Assembly: GCF_963855985.1 (NCBI RefSeq)
Contig: NC_087118.1
Span: 9,003,501-9,067,500 of the forward strand
Origin: Ostrinia nubilalis
Taxonomy: Eukaryota; Arthropoda; Insecta; Lepidoptera; Crambidae
DNA: 64,000 nt
Reading direction: 5' to 3'
Part shown: positions 1 through 11,335 of the stretch, in pieces
Numbering within the stretch: position 1 is the stretch's first letter
Layout of the letters: the number at the start of each line of letters is the position of its first letter
Translations under genes and position numbers: made by a program
Notes under the pieces: generated by a model
Database searches by the model: none
What the model was told of the DNA's origin: nothing
The model's input: only the letters and a program-made list of their open reading frames with translations

Positions 1-138
1 AAAATAAACTAAGCTTCATAAAAAAAATATAATGATGCACATCCATTCAGGTCATATAGCAGTACATTTAATCCAAATATGAACAAAATCCAAAACCTGA
101 CTTGATTTTCGCTGTCCGCTTCGCGTGAAATGCCCCAT

Positions 139-614
139 GCAGGTACCTTAGTAAACTTAAAGCTTAGTTACAACAGGATATTGCAAAATTCCCACCGGAA
201 CGGGAGTTAGCGGGAAAAAAAATTGTATGAAAAAATCTAAACCGCGTAAGATAAATAAATAAATAAATAAATCTTTGGACAATTTCACACAGCGCCAGCT
301 AGCCCCAAAGTAAGCAACTTAATGCTTGTGTTATGGGTGCTAGCTTGACGGATACACTACTTATATACTGTTTTTTTTTTAAATACATAGGTACATATTA
401 TACATAGTAACACCCAGACCCGTCACAGAAATTAAAATTCATCATTTCAATTTCTGCCCGGCCGGGAATCGAACCCGGGACCTCTCGGCATAGTAGTCCG
501 TTCTGAACCACTACACCAAACGGCCGATTGTAGGTGCAATTGCAATGCAAACAGATACATAGATGAAGGGGGTAAAACGGGATCCACGCGTACGAAGTCG
601 CGGGCGGCCGCTAG
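139..614 (-). mobile_element. dispersed lepidopteran element, split by a SINE
   Basis: Minus-strand copy of the element also present at 54286-54812. Its head (CTAGCGGCCGCCCGCGAC) is at 614 and reads leftward to about 565. It then resumes at about 250 and runs to 139, where the similarity to the second copy stops. Both copies share the phrases TTACGCGGTTTAGATTTT and CCCGCTAACTCCCGTT and the KpnI-like GGTACC. The intervening part is a tRNA-derived SINE. This type of repeat is common in Lepidoptera and I infer a SINE-like or Metulj-like family; no coding capacity is seen. Confidence 0.7.
246..564 (-). mobile_element. tRNA-derived SINE
   Basis: Read on the minus strand it has a Pol III A box (TGGTGTAGTGG, complement of 508-518) and a perfect B box (GGTTCGATTCC, complement of 465-475) in a tRNA-like head. 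An unrelated body follows, with a 3' tail of (ATTT)n at about 253-272. It interrupts the dispersed element of 139-614 near the phrase CTTCATCTAT, so it is the younger insertion; ATCTAT or TATCT may be the TSD. It is not a functional tRNA gene: the 5' side has extra sequence and there is no clean acceptor stem. Confidence 0.75.
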
Positions 615-712
615 TAATTATTCTAAATTCTTATTAAATAATATAATAAATAATTAATATAGTTTGGTTTTCGTTTGTCCTTAATAATTCTATTCTATCT
701 GCATTATCATAA

Positions 713-806
713 GGTCAACTGGTAGGCAGACTGCCCTATGGAATTAAATCCGCTATTTGTAGTTTTTCGAAACAATAATAATGATTAAATAAATAAATAA
801 AATTAA
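713..806 (+). mobile_element. LINE 3'-end fragment
   Basis: A short stretch containing GCCCTATGGAATTAAATCC and ending in a TAAA-type microsatellite (about 784-802) looks like the 3' UTR and tail of a 5'-truncated lepidopteran LINE. No coding part remains. Assignment is from general familiarity with such tails, not from a search. Confidence 0.45.
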
Positions 807-1196
807 ATTGGTTTCGGTTTTTCCTATAAAGTAGACATTTATGAAGTTTTATTTAAAAGCATCATAATATTTATTTTCTAAATTAGCTTTTATATCGGAA
901 ATAGTTTCTTCTAGTTCGAAGATATCAAAACTTCTACTTAAATAGTTTCATAAATTGTGTGCATTAATTTATGAAGCTACGAAAAATCATTTTATTTCAT
1001 TTAAAAGACCATAATTCATAAAAAATATGTGAAGAAATGGTATATTACATATGAAATTTTTACTATTTTTTTTTTTACTAATTTTTACTAATTAATTTTT
1101 ACATTTACTAAATCCCAAACCTTGTCTAAAAAAAATAGTGATACCGGTAATTGAAGGAAAACCTTTATTTATTCTGATCAGCTTGGTCAGGGGTTA
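807..1196. other. AT-rich sequence, nothing recognised
   Basis: About 390 bases of AT-rich sequence with no open frame of note, no terminal repeats and no recognised repeat family. Confidence 0.6.
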
Positions 1197-1204
1197 GGTT
1201 CTAT

Positions 1205-2586
1205 CTCAGATCATAGAAGGGAATAGATGTGAAACGGGGGCGTGGCGCGTATCTCCGCGATATGCCCGCCAGAAACGAACATCGCCCGCGACGCCAGGTT
1301 AGTCGCGATTCAGTCGTACTGAGGAAATGTTCTCCGATATTGTTGGATAATGCGTCGTAACGTGCAATAACATAAGTGAAACGAAGAACTACAGGAACAA
1401 TGAAGTCATTTACCACAATTAAGTATTGCAAATCCATTGGTATTTTGCATATAAATAAAAAAAACTAAACATTTTTACGAACGAATTCAGTGCCGTGACA
1501 TTTACTGCGATATCGAAATTAGTGGTGATAAAAATTCAAACACGTTGTACATTGACGATTTAGTTAGCAACCACTTTATATCATGCGTAACTACTGCGCA
1601 ATGTATTTTATTTCTTCCGATATCCACTGACGCGTGAAAATACACAGTACGGCCGCATGTGCCGGTCGTAACATAGTGCAGGGCTCGTGTTCTAATACGG
1701 TTTCCTATTATCGATAAATAGAAGTAAATTATTATTTTCTATTTTCTAATTTTGAATGAAAAAATCATGAGTTGCTTGCGATTTTTAAGTTTTTACAAAA
1801 ACAATAACAATAGTAGAAGGGATTAGTAACTGTCAACTATGTAATTACTATAAGAGCTAGTTGAAAGCCTAATATAGGCATTATTTTTGATAAACATAGG
1901 CGGTACGAATTTCGCCATAATTAAAAAGTTAATGCGCGATAGTAGTTAATTATAATTACAGTGATCCTGTTATTATTATTAAAGTAAATAATAATATATT
2001 ACCAATATTGTAAATACTGGTAAAAATCGCAAGTACCTACTTAACCCATGACTTTTCATACAAACTTTGTCAGTCTATAACTTCTATACTCCATCGATAA
2101 CGACATTGAGCTTTGGTTGGGGTAAATTAATATAAGGTAACTTCATTTAGTCCCAATAATTGATTCTGAGTTTTTCGTCCATACAAAATGGAACTGACTC
2201 CTTTATGCAAAAATCGTTAAAGAACATAATAATAACGTATAATAATAAAAAGGTTTTCATACAAGCATTTTTTAAACCAATTTCGAGCCTTGCCCCCAGG
2301 ATTTAAAGTATCGATATCTTATCGACTCCATTTTATCTTTCTTCTCTCTAATTGCTTTTTTCAAAGTGTGCGTCACGTCACGCGGCCATTGATTGGCCAT
2401 AAGGCACGCCTTCTGGCCAATCACAGCACTTTTAAGCCGGTTGCACATGTTGTCGTAGACTCTCAGTCGCTTTGTTTTTACACAGTTGAATGTGTGTGTG
2501 GGAGCTGTGGTGGGGGAAATGTGGGGACACTGGTTCTCGTTGTAGTTACGCGCGACTTCATATCTATTCTCTTTCTATGATCTGAG
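1205..2586. mobile_element. non-autonomous DNA transposon, 8-bp TSD (hAT/P-like)
   Basis: Terminal inverted repeats beginning CTCAGATCATAGAA run about 28 bp with a few mismatches (left from 1205, right ending at 2586). They are flanked by a perfect 8-bp duplication GGTTCTAT at 1197-1204 and 2587-2594. The 1382-bp interior has only short frames, so it has no transposase of its own. An 8-bp TSD fits hAT or P superfamilies; the terminal sequence does not settle which. Confidence 0.75.
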
Positions 2587-2594
2587 GGTTCTAT

Positions 2595-3423
2595 GCTCAG
2601 GGAGCACTTGAATGGGTGAATATCCCAAGCACGTTTTATACGCGGCGGAGCTGAGAATCGATGGGAGAAATGTAACTAGAGCGATGATTTTTTTCTGTAT
2701 ATAGTTTAAACAGCGTTTTACACGATAGCAAAGTCTTCAGGGCAATAGGTAGTTATTTTATGTACTAAAAAAATTTTCAAAGACCCAAAATCGAATAGCG
2801 GTGGCGTGTCCTAACTCTATTTCTACTCATAAATTGTGTTATTCCCTCTTTCTCGGGGATTCTAGTAATTTAAGAATAGTATAGCCATAAAATACATTAA
2901 ATAAGACTTCCAAATGATATGAAAGAAATGTGATATTTCATAATTTAAGTGTTTCAAATAGCCTTTCAAAACTGTCCCACGAAAAAAAGCAATTACAGTG
3001 GCTCAATTTCAACACTCTCTTACATCTCCAAAGAAGCTTTGAGAGACGTAGAGTTCTTCTTCCCTGAATCACACAGCTGTGTCCTCCTGATCGGGCTATA
3101 AAGACTTGCGACATGTGGTATTGTTTTTCCAGCAGACCCGTAAATATTTGTATCAGCGGCACAGGAATACAAAATTTTTCAATTTCGCTGACAAGTGTAT
3201 GAGTGAAAGCTACTTACTTAGATGCTAAACGATTCTTTAACATGATTAAAGTTTGGTGTTTTGTTGTATCTGCATACAGAAATTATTGATCAGAATTATA
3301 GTTTTCTTTATAATTTGAATTTTGTTACAATTTTTTAATTCCAGTGGCGCAATTTCGGTGGCTCCGGTGGCGAATCTATTGCCAAGATTGGTCTTATTGG
3401 CTCTGGAGCATTGTACCTAAACT
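2595..3423. other. unassigned spacer with CGGTGGC motifs
   Basis: No gene seen. At 3344-3375 there are repeated GGTGGC phrases (GTGGCGCAATTTCGGTGG) that recur at about 46081-46135, suggesting remnants of one old dispersed repeat. A 74-codon minus-strand frame at 2938-3162 resembles nothing I know. Confidence 0.5.
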
Positions 3424-4564
3424 CTGATTTTTAATTCGACGGAATTTTGACATTTCAAAAGTGTTGTCAACATTGAAACATTCCCATTATGAATGGAGAG
3501 CATTTTCACAAATTAAAAAATAATACTTTCTTGAATTTAAGGTTTCACTTGAAAAACTAAGGCTTAAAAATGCACTGATCATTTCAAAATGGTTATTTGA
3601 ATTTTTATTATCATATTTTTGAAGTTACAAAAAAAGTTGGGAAATTATTTTTCTATTACTGGACTCCCTGGCCAATAATCCATGGTGTAGCGTTGCAGTT
3701 TTGGCTGTTTTTCACAAATTGTTTTTCTTACTCGATGTTTGGATTTAGGATACCACTAGCGACATCTATTGGCGTGATTTAGAATTAATTTGCAATAGAT
3801 GGCGCTTTTTGCTCAGTCAATTCAAATATATTTTATTGAAACATTTCCTAATGTTTTTGTTTTGATTATTCTATTTTTTAATAGAATATTTTCAGTGTTC
3901 AGGAGATTGTTTTCATCATGGTTTTTATTAGTATTTGCTTTTTATCTAAGCGGCGAAACGAAACGTTTCGCGATGTCAATGCGAGTCATTGTCACTGTCA
4001 GTTGAGCTGTCAAATCACTTTGGAATTTTGGTCGATCGTGCGCAACCGCAATTTTATTATTTTCGGGGATGTAATCCCCTGTGTTTCAAATCGTGTGTTG
4101 CAGAATGCATCCACGATAATTTCTTAATATAATTTAAAATAATCACACATGAGGTAAGTTCCCGTCGGAGAATTTATTTATTTTTCGTGATTGATATTTT
4201 TCGTATTCCAGTACGTGGTATTTCATGTGATCGTTTCTTTCAGAAATTCCCTAAATCCTATTCGGATGAGGGTATTGGGTTGCTGAGGGCTGCGAGCGAA
4301 GCTCAAATCGCACCCCCCCTGGAAGAAGTAAGCAAGTCCACTTGTGCGATATTTTTTTTATTGCACTAAAAAATCGAGAAGGAGGTAATACATATTGTCA
4401 ATTTTTTTCATAATTTTTCTCATAAAAATGAAGAAATTATGTACAAATATGTAAAATATTGCAACATTAAAATATCTAAATTTCCATAACAACAACGAAG
4501 TAAATATATTTGCATTTAATTGTTTAATAAAGTTCCGTATGAATAATAGCATATTAATATTTAC

Positions 4565-4850
4565 GTACATCTTCCACGAAGACTTTAAAAAACATTTTCG
4601 CGTATCTATTGTTGCATACTTATTTTAGGATATTATTTGGTGGGTATCGTAGTGCAAGTTCAGTTGCGTAGTTTTTCCACGAAACTTTTGTGCTGGTAAT
4701 TTTGTGCAAGTCTAGATGCCTAATTCTTCCACGAAGCTTTTATTCACATTATAATATATAACAATTGATACGTTATTTTCTACGTAGATATCTTTGTGCA
4801 AGTCTAGTTGCTAATATTTTGCGAAACTTTTTCCGATGTAGTATTTTATA
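4565..4850 (+). repeat. subterminal repeats of the 4.7-kb transposon
   Basis: The phrases CCACGAA(G/A)C and GTGCAAGT(C/T)(T/C)AGTTGC recur several times at irregular spacing, next to the left terminus. Subterminal repeats are typical transposase-binding regions; that role is inferred. Confidence 0.5.
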
Positions 4851-5635
4851 CCGATATTGATACATTTATTTAGATGTAATTAAGTCAGTAACAAAGCACA
4901 AATTAACTTAGTTTCAGTAATTTAAGTATCCAATCCACTACTTTTTGCACTAAATACCCCTGTAAGACTGTGTGTTTTCAAAAATTCGTCCCAATGATTA
5001 CTTACCATGTGGTAAAGTTATCGGTCTTTATGAGTACAAGATCCATTTTAAATTCTGTCTCTCTCTTCAGTGAATCGTTATCGTAGTTATCGTGATAAAT
5101 TTTCATCTTTCCAGAGCCGCATGAGTTCATTTATTTTATCAGCTTATGCGTATATTGCCAGAGTGACAAGGTATGTATCTATACGTCTTTTGGAGCAGTA
5201 AGCAACAATAGATGTGTCCCCAATTATAAAATGACACAAGTTTATATGTATTTTAAGGATTATTGTAATCAAAAGGACATACTCGTAATGGGCAGACGTT
5301 TAAAAATAAAACAACCTGATACAAAACTGTTGCCATTTTTTCGTATGTACGATGAGCGAATACTGACTGTATTCTTTTCAGGTGGTACTTGATCGACCGG
5401 ACGCCAACCTTTCGCAGACCTCCAAAAATGAAAAAAAAAAAGAATGTAGTGCCTATCCTAGTCTAAGTGTTGACGCTATTTGTCCAGTAAATTGCATTTA
5501 TTTCCAGGCCTTATGAAACTCCTCGCTCAGACAAAGTTCCTATCCTGGTTGCTTCATAGGTCCGGCCACTCTTCAACAAAGCATATAAAAGCACCTATAA
5601 GTTTTGGACCAAATAAAAACTGTACTTTCTTTCTT

Positions 5636-5888
5636 TATAGGTTCAGCCAAACCAACGCAATCTCAAGCGATCAGCCGGCGTGCAGTGATGGCGATTAGAC
5701 TTAGGGTTCGGCCAAACCAACGCGATCACAGCGTGATCAGCTGGCGTGCAGCGATATCGACCAGACCTAAATGCATTGTTCGCCATCGCTGCACGCCGGT
5801 TGATCGCGTAGGTTTGGCCAATCTTAAAATGCATCGATCGCCAATCGCTATCGCTACACGCCGGCTGATCGAGTGTGAACCTTATAGG
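5636..5888. mobile_element. compound palindromic MITE
   Basis: Two similar about 60-bp blocks (each with CCAAACCAACGC and GGCGTGCAG) are followed by two inverted versions (CTGCACGCCGG, CTACACGCCGG). Outer ends carry inverted TATAGGTTCA / GTGAACCTTATA-like sequence. The GC content is higher than in the surrounding DNA. It lies inside the 4.7-kb transposon. Confidence 0.55.
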
Positions 5889-6562
5889 ATTTGGAAGTGA
5901 TGTCACCAACGAGTTCAATGTGGGTAGCTTTTGTAGTCATGCAGACAATAAATATCACTATATTATAGGCTTCTATAGTTTTGTTTCCTTGGACACCAAA
6001 ATTTAAAAGGGTCCTTTAAAATCGTCTCCCTTGTTCATGAATTGTCTAGATTGAGATACTTGCTGTTCTGGTAAATCTACCATTATTTGTACTTTGGCAG
6101 TAGCATTCAATTTAGCACAATTGAAACATCTGTGCACGTATTTTCTCGCCAATGGTTTCGCCTTGATAATCCAAAATGTGGAGCTGTATCAGCTTTCTTA
6201 TTAATTATAGTATTAATTATTATAAATGTTTTCGACTTTCTCCACGACGCGGTTTGCAACAATAGATTTCCACCTATTCGTCTCTCCAGACAGCTAGGCG
6301 ATCACAATAGAAAAACCTGTTCACAGTGTTCGAACATCTGTGAGGTTGGTATCCTTCACATCCTACTTCTTCTCATTTGCTTCATCCAGTTTACTTAAAG
6401 TACCACATAGCTCAAGACGTGATAAAAAATAGTTTTTAGAGAGCACTTGAGTTTTTTAGCAATTAATTTCGTTTCAAATCTTTCATCTAGTTGATAGTGA
6501 ACGGCTGCAGTTTATTGCACTCACAGAGGCATCGCTAAATTCATTACCTATATTGTATTTTT

Positions 6563-6731
6563 ACTCGGCCTGCATCCAACGCCTTCCCGCTCCGCTACCT
6601 TTATCAGGTCGTCGGACCACCTTGTGGATGGATGTCCTAACGCTGCGTTTTCCGGTAGGTACGTGGTGTCCGCTCCATAACCTTGCTGCCCCATGGGCCG
6701 TCAGTTCTGCGTACTATGTGCTTCCAACCGC
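6563..6731 (-). pseudogene. RTE LINE C-terminal fragment
   Basis: The minus strand encodes a degenerate STRWSDDLIKV block, matching the conserved C-terminal end of RTE-clade reverse transcriptases (compare the better copy at 42898-43280). Frame is broken, so it is a relic. It abuts a plus-strand 3'-end piece of the same kind at 6736-6797. Confidence 0.6.
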
Positions 6732-6735
6732 GTGA

Positions 6736-6797
6736 TATGGAAGTCATTGGGGGAGGCCTATGTTCATCAGGGACGTCCTGTGACTGAAATGATGATG
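6736..6797 (+). mobile_element. RTE LINE 3'-end fragment with (ATG)n tail
   Basis: The plus strand reads a WKSLGEAYVHQ-like end followed by an (ATG)n tail, the usual end of this RTE family. It is in the opposite orientation to the adjoining fragment at 6563-6731. Confidence 0.55.
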
Positions 6798-6879
6798 ATG
6801 TATTTTTTCTCTCTATCTATAGATAGTATACCAAACTATATCTGTATTTTGTCAATGTGAATCAAATCCTGCCGTATCT

Positions 6880-6985
6880 TAATCCAATATTTTTCTAATG
6901 AGTTACTTATCTTTCCATCCTTACTAGTTTTTTATCAGCCAAAGTTTTTGTTTTGAAACAAATAAATACTTTCTATTCTATTTCC
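6880..6985 (+). mobile_element. LINE 3' end (AATAAA, CTATT tail)
   Basis: The segment ends with an AATAAA polyadenylation-type signal at about 6959-6964, followed by a (CTATT)-like tail. This is the form of a 5'-truncated LINE 3' UTR. Family not identified. Confidence 0.4.
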
Positions 6986-8015
6986 ATTAGAATCTTAGCC
7001 ATGACTGTACTTAACGCTAAGCTCCAGGCTCCAGCCAAGGGGATCAAAAAATTTGATCAGATGTATCAGATAAAATGTTACGTTTCATGGTTGGTTTTGC
7101 AATTTGTGGTATATTCACATTGAATTGAAATCTGTGCTCAAATTCCATTCAATACCCAATGCTTGGACTGTTCCATCAAGGTTCATAAAACTACTTTAGC
7201 ACTAGCTGATATTTTGTTGTCTTCTATTGACTTCATAAACTCAACGCAGAACTAGGTAGCAAAAGGTATTTGACCGCAATTGCATGTGATGCTAAGTGAG
7301 ATGCAGTATAAGATAATAGATAACTCAGGAGAGACAGCAGCAGGCAGCGACCTGTTCGCATTATAAAAGAGTTTATCGAAACGCTTAGTGCAAGCTGGTG
7401 GAATGTCGACAATGTAGGAATGATATGTTAACCATGACCGATGATGGAAGGGGGCTGGTGGAATTAGGTCGTGTAATTCCTTCGCACATTCTCTGAAGTG
7501 TAACCTGGTGGATGGTCACATCAGATGTATTATTGTCTGCTCTGTAACTTCTCATTAAATTATAGCATTATAGCTTCAATTGACCAGTCCACTCTTGATA
7601 AAAGGTCGTTGATATAAAAATATTGTTTTATTATTTTATAGAAATCGTTACTCCGGTAATCCGAATCATTTTTTGTCACATAAATCTGAAGATCATCTTC
7701 ATAATGTCATTTATGAAGCCAACACGTTTCATCTCATTATAATATTTCTCGGGTTTTCTTGCAGCTGGGAACCTACAAGCAGTTCGTTATTCAGTGAAAT
7801 ATAAATCGAACCTTAACACAAAGCACAAAATATAATCGACCGCATGATGAGGTAAGTATACTGTCAGTCTTGTTTCTTTTTCTTTTTCAGGTAGGTATCT
7901 TTTTTAATAAAAAATCTGTGTGTTCGTTAATCTTTTTTCAGGTCTAGTGATTTATGTAACTTCCTTTCTAATTGAACGGACCTGTGAGTGGTTATGTTTC
8001 TGGGTTTTTTAAGGG
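6986..8015. other. interior of the 4.7-kb transposon, no gene recognised
   Basis: No long frame. Around 7763-7850 the order acceptor-like TTGCAG, about 80 bases, then ATGATGAG followed by the donor-like GTAAGT suggests a possible exon boundary, but no recognisable protein results. Confidence 0.4.
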
Positions 8016-8117
8016 AAAGGAGGCAAACGAGCAGACGAATCACCTGATGGTAAGTGTTTACCCGCCGCCCATAGACACCCGCTCCTCGGTGAGTTACAGG
8101 TGCGTTGATTGTCTTTA
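8016..8117 (+). repeat. common lepidopteran dispersed repeat fragment
   Basis: Contains the phrases ACCTGATGGTAAGTG, CCGCCGCCCATAGACA and GTTACAGGTGCGTTG in the usual order for a widely dispersed lepidopteran repeat. It is a fragment only. Confidence 0.5.
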
Positions 8118-8345
8118 AAGTATTAGAGTCTGCTCTTAAAGGTTTTAGGTCGTATTGGTCCGCAAATACTGCAAACGGCAGTTCATTCCTTGGTTTGGTG
8201 TCTGCAAATGGTGATTGTGGATTTTCTGTTTTATATGGTAACTTTACAAAATATCTATCTACCGCTTCCCCGGTTAATACTGGGGAGCGTAAAACTATAA
8301 AAGTGCTTTATGAAAGCTTTCTTGCAAAAATAAATGAGTTTTATG

Positions 8346-8457
8346 CCCGTTTTCACCATTAATCCCAAATTTTTAAGAGACCCCTATAAAAACAAAATTC
8401 CTGTTATGTATCAACATAGAGGTCACTTATAAATTAGGGATTGATGGTGAAAACGGG
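8346..8457. mobile_element. 112-bp foldback MITE
   Basis: CCCGTTTTCACCATTAATCC at the left is answered by an inverted GGATTGATGGTGAAAACGGG at the right, with partly complementary interior (GACCCCTAT / ATAGAGGTC). This is a familiar short palindromic MITE of Lepidoptera. It overlaps the end of an 85-codon frame, which argues that frame is chance. Confidence 0.8.
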
Positions 8458-10905
8458 AATTAGTCCTTTTGATGGCTCGTCTCTCCCTAAAAATGCAATT
8501 TCCGAAAATTATAATATAGTTATGCAAAAATATTTTAACTTTTTGATTTTGAATAAAGCTATAATTTTAAATACTACCATAAGTAATGTAATTTTTCACA
8601 AGGTAAAAGTACGTTATCCTTTTTACGAATTTATTTCAATACGAATAGTTCGAGGAAAAACTACGTAAACTACACTTACACGTTGAATGCACAACTAAAT
8701 CTGAACGCCAATAAGTGGTTATCTGCAATAATACCAATCAGCATGTATTCCTTTACATGTCAACAATGCAATATTCATAATTACAACAACAAGGTGTTAA
8801 ATATGTTTCGCGGAATAAGTACGCAACGCTCTTTTTTAAGTTTTTCTCAAAACCTATTAAGTGTATTTTAAATATAAATACATAGGCCCCTCACAGACAT
8901 TTTTAGCTATCTTTTGATGTATAACACATATTTTTAATAATGGTAATAAATTTTTAGGACAGTTTTTTTACGCTCCTGAAAAGTTGGCATTTTTCACTTG
9001 CGTACTTATTCCAGGAAGGGTGCGAAATTAGAGAACAGCCTTCGTAAGTATTTCTTTCCCATTGCGGGTTTTTTCATAACCTAATGCCACGTTCCACATG
9101 TGATGCTGACACTCGTATTTTTCGTTACAGATGCGGGATTTCATATTTTACATTATTTTATAGACATTTCATATTTCATATTTCACAATTTTATAATTTA
9201 AACATAATATTTTGATGATATTTCATATATTTTAATTTCTCTTCATTACGTATGAAATATTTGTCCTTTCTAAACTGCTGATCTCTTCGCATTTCCTCCT
9301 TGTCATCAAACCTCTGTCTCTGCAAGAGTTTGAACGCTTACCTGTCGAAGAGATGCAAGAGCTTCATCTGGCACTGCGCGCTTGAGGCCGTGGAGGACGC
9401 TGCTTGTAGCCTAAAAGTGTGCGAGACCCGTTGGACCCCGGAAGAAGAGAGGAACGTTCAGGGTAACGGCTTATAACCGCATGGCTTCCAAGGTACCCAC
9501 TTTTTCCATCCTTCAAGTAGGAGTCTTTCCGACCTGACTTCGCGCAGTTATCTTAACTAGTAGAGTCTTTTAATATTTAGGCTGAGTTTTAAGAAATTTG
9601 TAGTGGCAATAATATTCACCAAACCGAACCTAATTAACGACCCTGAATCCCTTGAGATTGGCACTATCTATTACAGTAGTTATAATATCGTAATTGTCAA
9701 CTGTATTCAAGCTTACGAGACAAAATAAATTGTGTCAATTGAGAGGGAGCTGTTTTATTTACATTTTCTAATTTCACACAAGGAACGGTAACTCTTATAA
9801 ATTTCTGCAAGCCGGACAACCTCTTTTTCACGTGCAGACAATTCACCATCTTCTTCGTCTGCACCGGTGGCGGTTCAATTCCAGTCACCAAGCCGCCAGG
9901 AAAAAATCCTTTCTTGCAGTGGCGCCCATCTTTTGATGTTTATTATTGCCATATTTTTTTATGAAGTTTATGGGTGGAAAGCCAATAATAGAAGCAACAT
10001 TGTGTGCTGACTATCCGCTCATACACTTCTATTTTATTGTTTAATAATTTTTATTAGGGAATCTCTCATGTGTGTGCTGTTGTTTGTCTTGTTATTTTTT
10101 GTAATTTATTTGTGATGCCCACATAATTTTTTTTAGGTTGTCAACTTTTTCATAATATTATGTTAACCATTATAACAGAGCGTACTACTCTATATGAGGT
10201 TAGTTTACATGATGTTAGGTTACATATTTTTTGTGTTGCAACTCTTATTTTGTATATTATGTTGGGACAAGTAAGTAACATTTTTTTTGTTAGGTTATAC
10301 AGGGTGTTTCTTGTAAGGTGTCAAGCCGAAGGCAGGTGATAGGTGAGGACTAGACCTATCGATTTTACCCCCATGTATGTTCTACGATTTTTCATAGTTT
10401 AGAAGTTATCGTTAATTTTGTGATTTTTTCAAATTGTATGACCCAGTAGGCTTTAAATTTTTTTATCTTTTTTTTGGGTCGACTTTTCTCAGATTTCTTT
10501 TTTTTGACAGATTCCCTATTAATTGCAGATTTTTGAAAAAAAAAATCAACTTCCTATCTTTGATGCAAGATACAAAATTTTTGCTAGAAACATAAAAAAT
10601 ATGCTTTTAGCGGAACATTCTAAAATTTTCAACTTAAAGGTTTGAAAAAAAAAAAGAACTTCCGTAGGTCTAAAATAATTTTAAAAACTGCGCAGTTTTA
10701 TGAACTTTTATAATAACACAAAAAAACATGTACTTAATAGGCCATTATTTTCTGTAATCGCTCCACTCAAGTGGCAAGTTGGAGATTCCGTTACATGTTT
10801 TTGACTTTCTTAGGACTAAGTAATGTTTGCAATCCCTTAAGTTTACGTTATGTAGAACACATTTAGAGACAATATCTGAAAAGAACATTTTTTATCCACA
10901 ACGAG

Positions 10906-11088
10906 GAAGCTCTTGCCCTTCATCTGGTATACAATAGGGAATATGAAAATATTGATGAACTGCGGACAAAGCTAACTGAAGCACAAAACCAAATTAAAAT
11001 GAAGAAGAAGGTTTTACAAAGAATTGTTTTGCGGCGTTGTCGAATGTGCATTCAGGTCAACGGCGGACATTTTGAACATTTACTTTAA
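10906..11088 (+). pseudogene. Tc1/mariner transposase C-terminal remnant
   Basis: Sixty open codons end at the TAA of 11086-11088. The predicted tail, NGGHFEHLL-stop, preceded by a basic stretch and a cysteine pair (CRMC), matches how many Tc1/mariner-family insect transposases with an N-terminal HTH end. The reading frame merges upstream into the inverted-repeat arm, so the DDE domain is absent. This links the foldback to its autonomous parent. The second copy (62897 on) lacks this piece. Confidence 0.6.
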
Positions 11089-11112
11089 ATTAAATTATTA
11101 CACCCATTTTTG

Positions 11113-11117
<5 letters not shown>

Positions 11118-11183
<66 letters not shown>
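11118..11183 (+). repeat. (CA)n microsatellite
   Basis: About 66 bases of CA dinucleotides at the centre of the foldback; it also produces a meaningless THTHTH frame. Confidence 0.95.
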
Positions 11184-11186
<3 letters not shown>

Positions 11187-11242
11187 TTCCCTTTCTCTCA
11201 CACTCTAATATGTAGGTATATCGAATTTAATCGTAAAGTAAC

Positions 11243-11335
11243 AACCACCACTGTGGTCTAGTGGTAAGGCCACCTATTTAGGACAGCCAACTCCTCTGTG
11301 GTTTAGGATTCCGAGTGAAGCTCGCTGATCATCCA
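11243..11335 (+). repeat. tRNA-like segment in the foldback
   Basis: TGGTCTAGTGG is a perfect Pol III A box; about 40 bases downstream TTAGGATTCCG is a degenerate B box. The copy at 63830-63920 has the same layout (TTAAGATTCCGGG). I infer a captured tRNA or SINE head. No CCA end or complete cloverleaf can be drawn. Confidence 0.5.

Larger units (their letters stand above)
4309..9024. mobile_element. 4.7-kb unclassified TIR transposon, TSD AAAT
   Basis: Inserted in LTR1. AAAT is duplicated at 4305-4308 and 9025-9028; uninterrupted LTRs read straight through (GCTCAAATTAGAG). The ends are inverted: CGCACCC followed by CCTGGAA and AAGTA, with about 20 of the first 25 bases matching. Subterminal sequence repeats related phrases (CCACGAAGC/CCACGAAAC, GTGCAAGTCTAG, AAGTACGCAA). 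The 4716-bp body has only short open frames; the longest (85 codons, 8105-8362) runs into a MITE and resembles no transposase I know. A 4-bp TSD would fit Sola-like or other 4-bp superfamilies but I do not recognise these termini. It also contains older passengers listed separately. Confidence 0.75.
3686..9918 (+). repeat. array LTR1 (interrupted)
   Basis: First LTR. It is 1513 bp once the 4.7-kb transposon at 4309-9024 and one AAAT are discounted. It carries the A variant at 9248, shared only with LTR5. Confidence 0.88.

Noticed and set aside
465..518. tRNA gene on the minus strand
   Set aside because: A and B boxes are present but it is embedded in a SINE with an ATTT tail and no acceptor stem.
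575..614. Cluster of NotI, MluI and BamHI-like sites (also at 54286-54325), looking like a cloning polylinker
   Set aside because: The same sequence occurs twice in different contexts, continues into a known kind of dispersed lepidopteran repeat and has no vector backbone; it is natural.
6087..6398. 103-codon frame within the 4.7-kb transposon
   Set aside because: No similarity I recognise, AT-driven composition, no neighbouring exon with matching phase.
8105..8362. 85-codon frame as a candidate transposase exon in the 4.7-kb element
   Set aside because: No recognised domain; it begins in a dispersed repeat and ends in a MITE.
9697..9891. Minus-strand frame at each LTR 3' end, and a B-box-like GGTTCAATTCC there
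   Set aside because: A lone B-box-like sequence without an A box at the right distance is not enough for a Pol III unit; the frame is short and unsupported.
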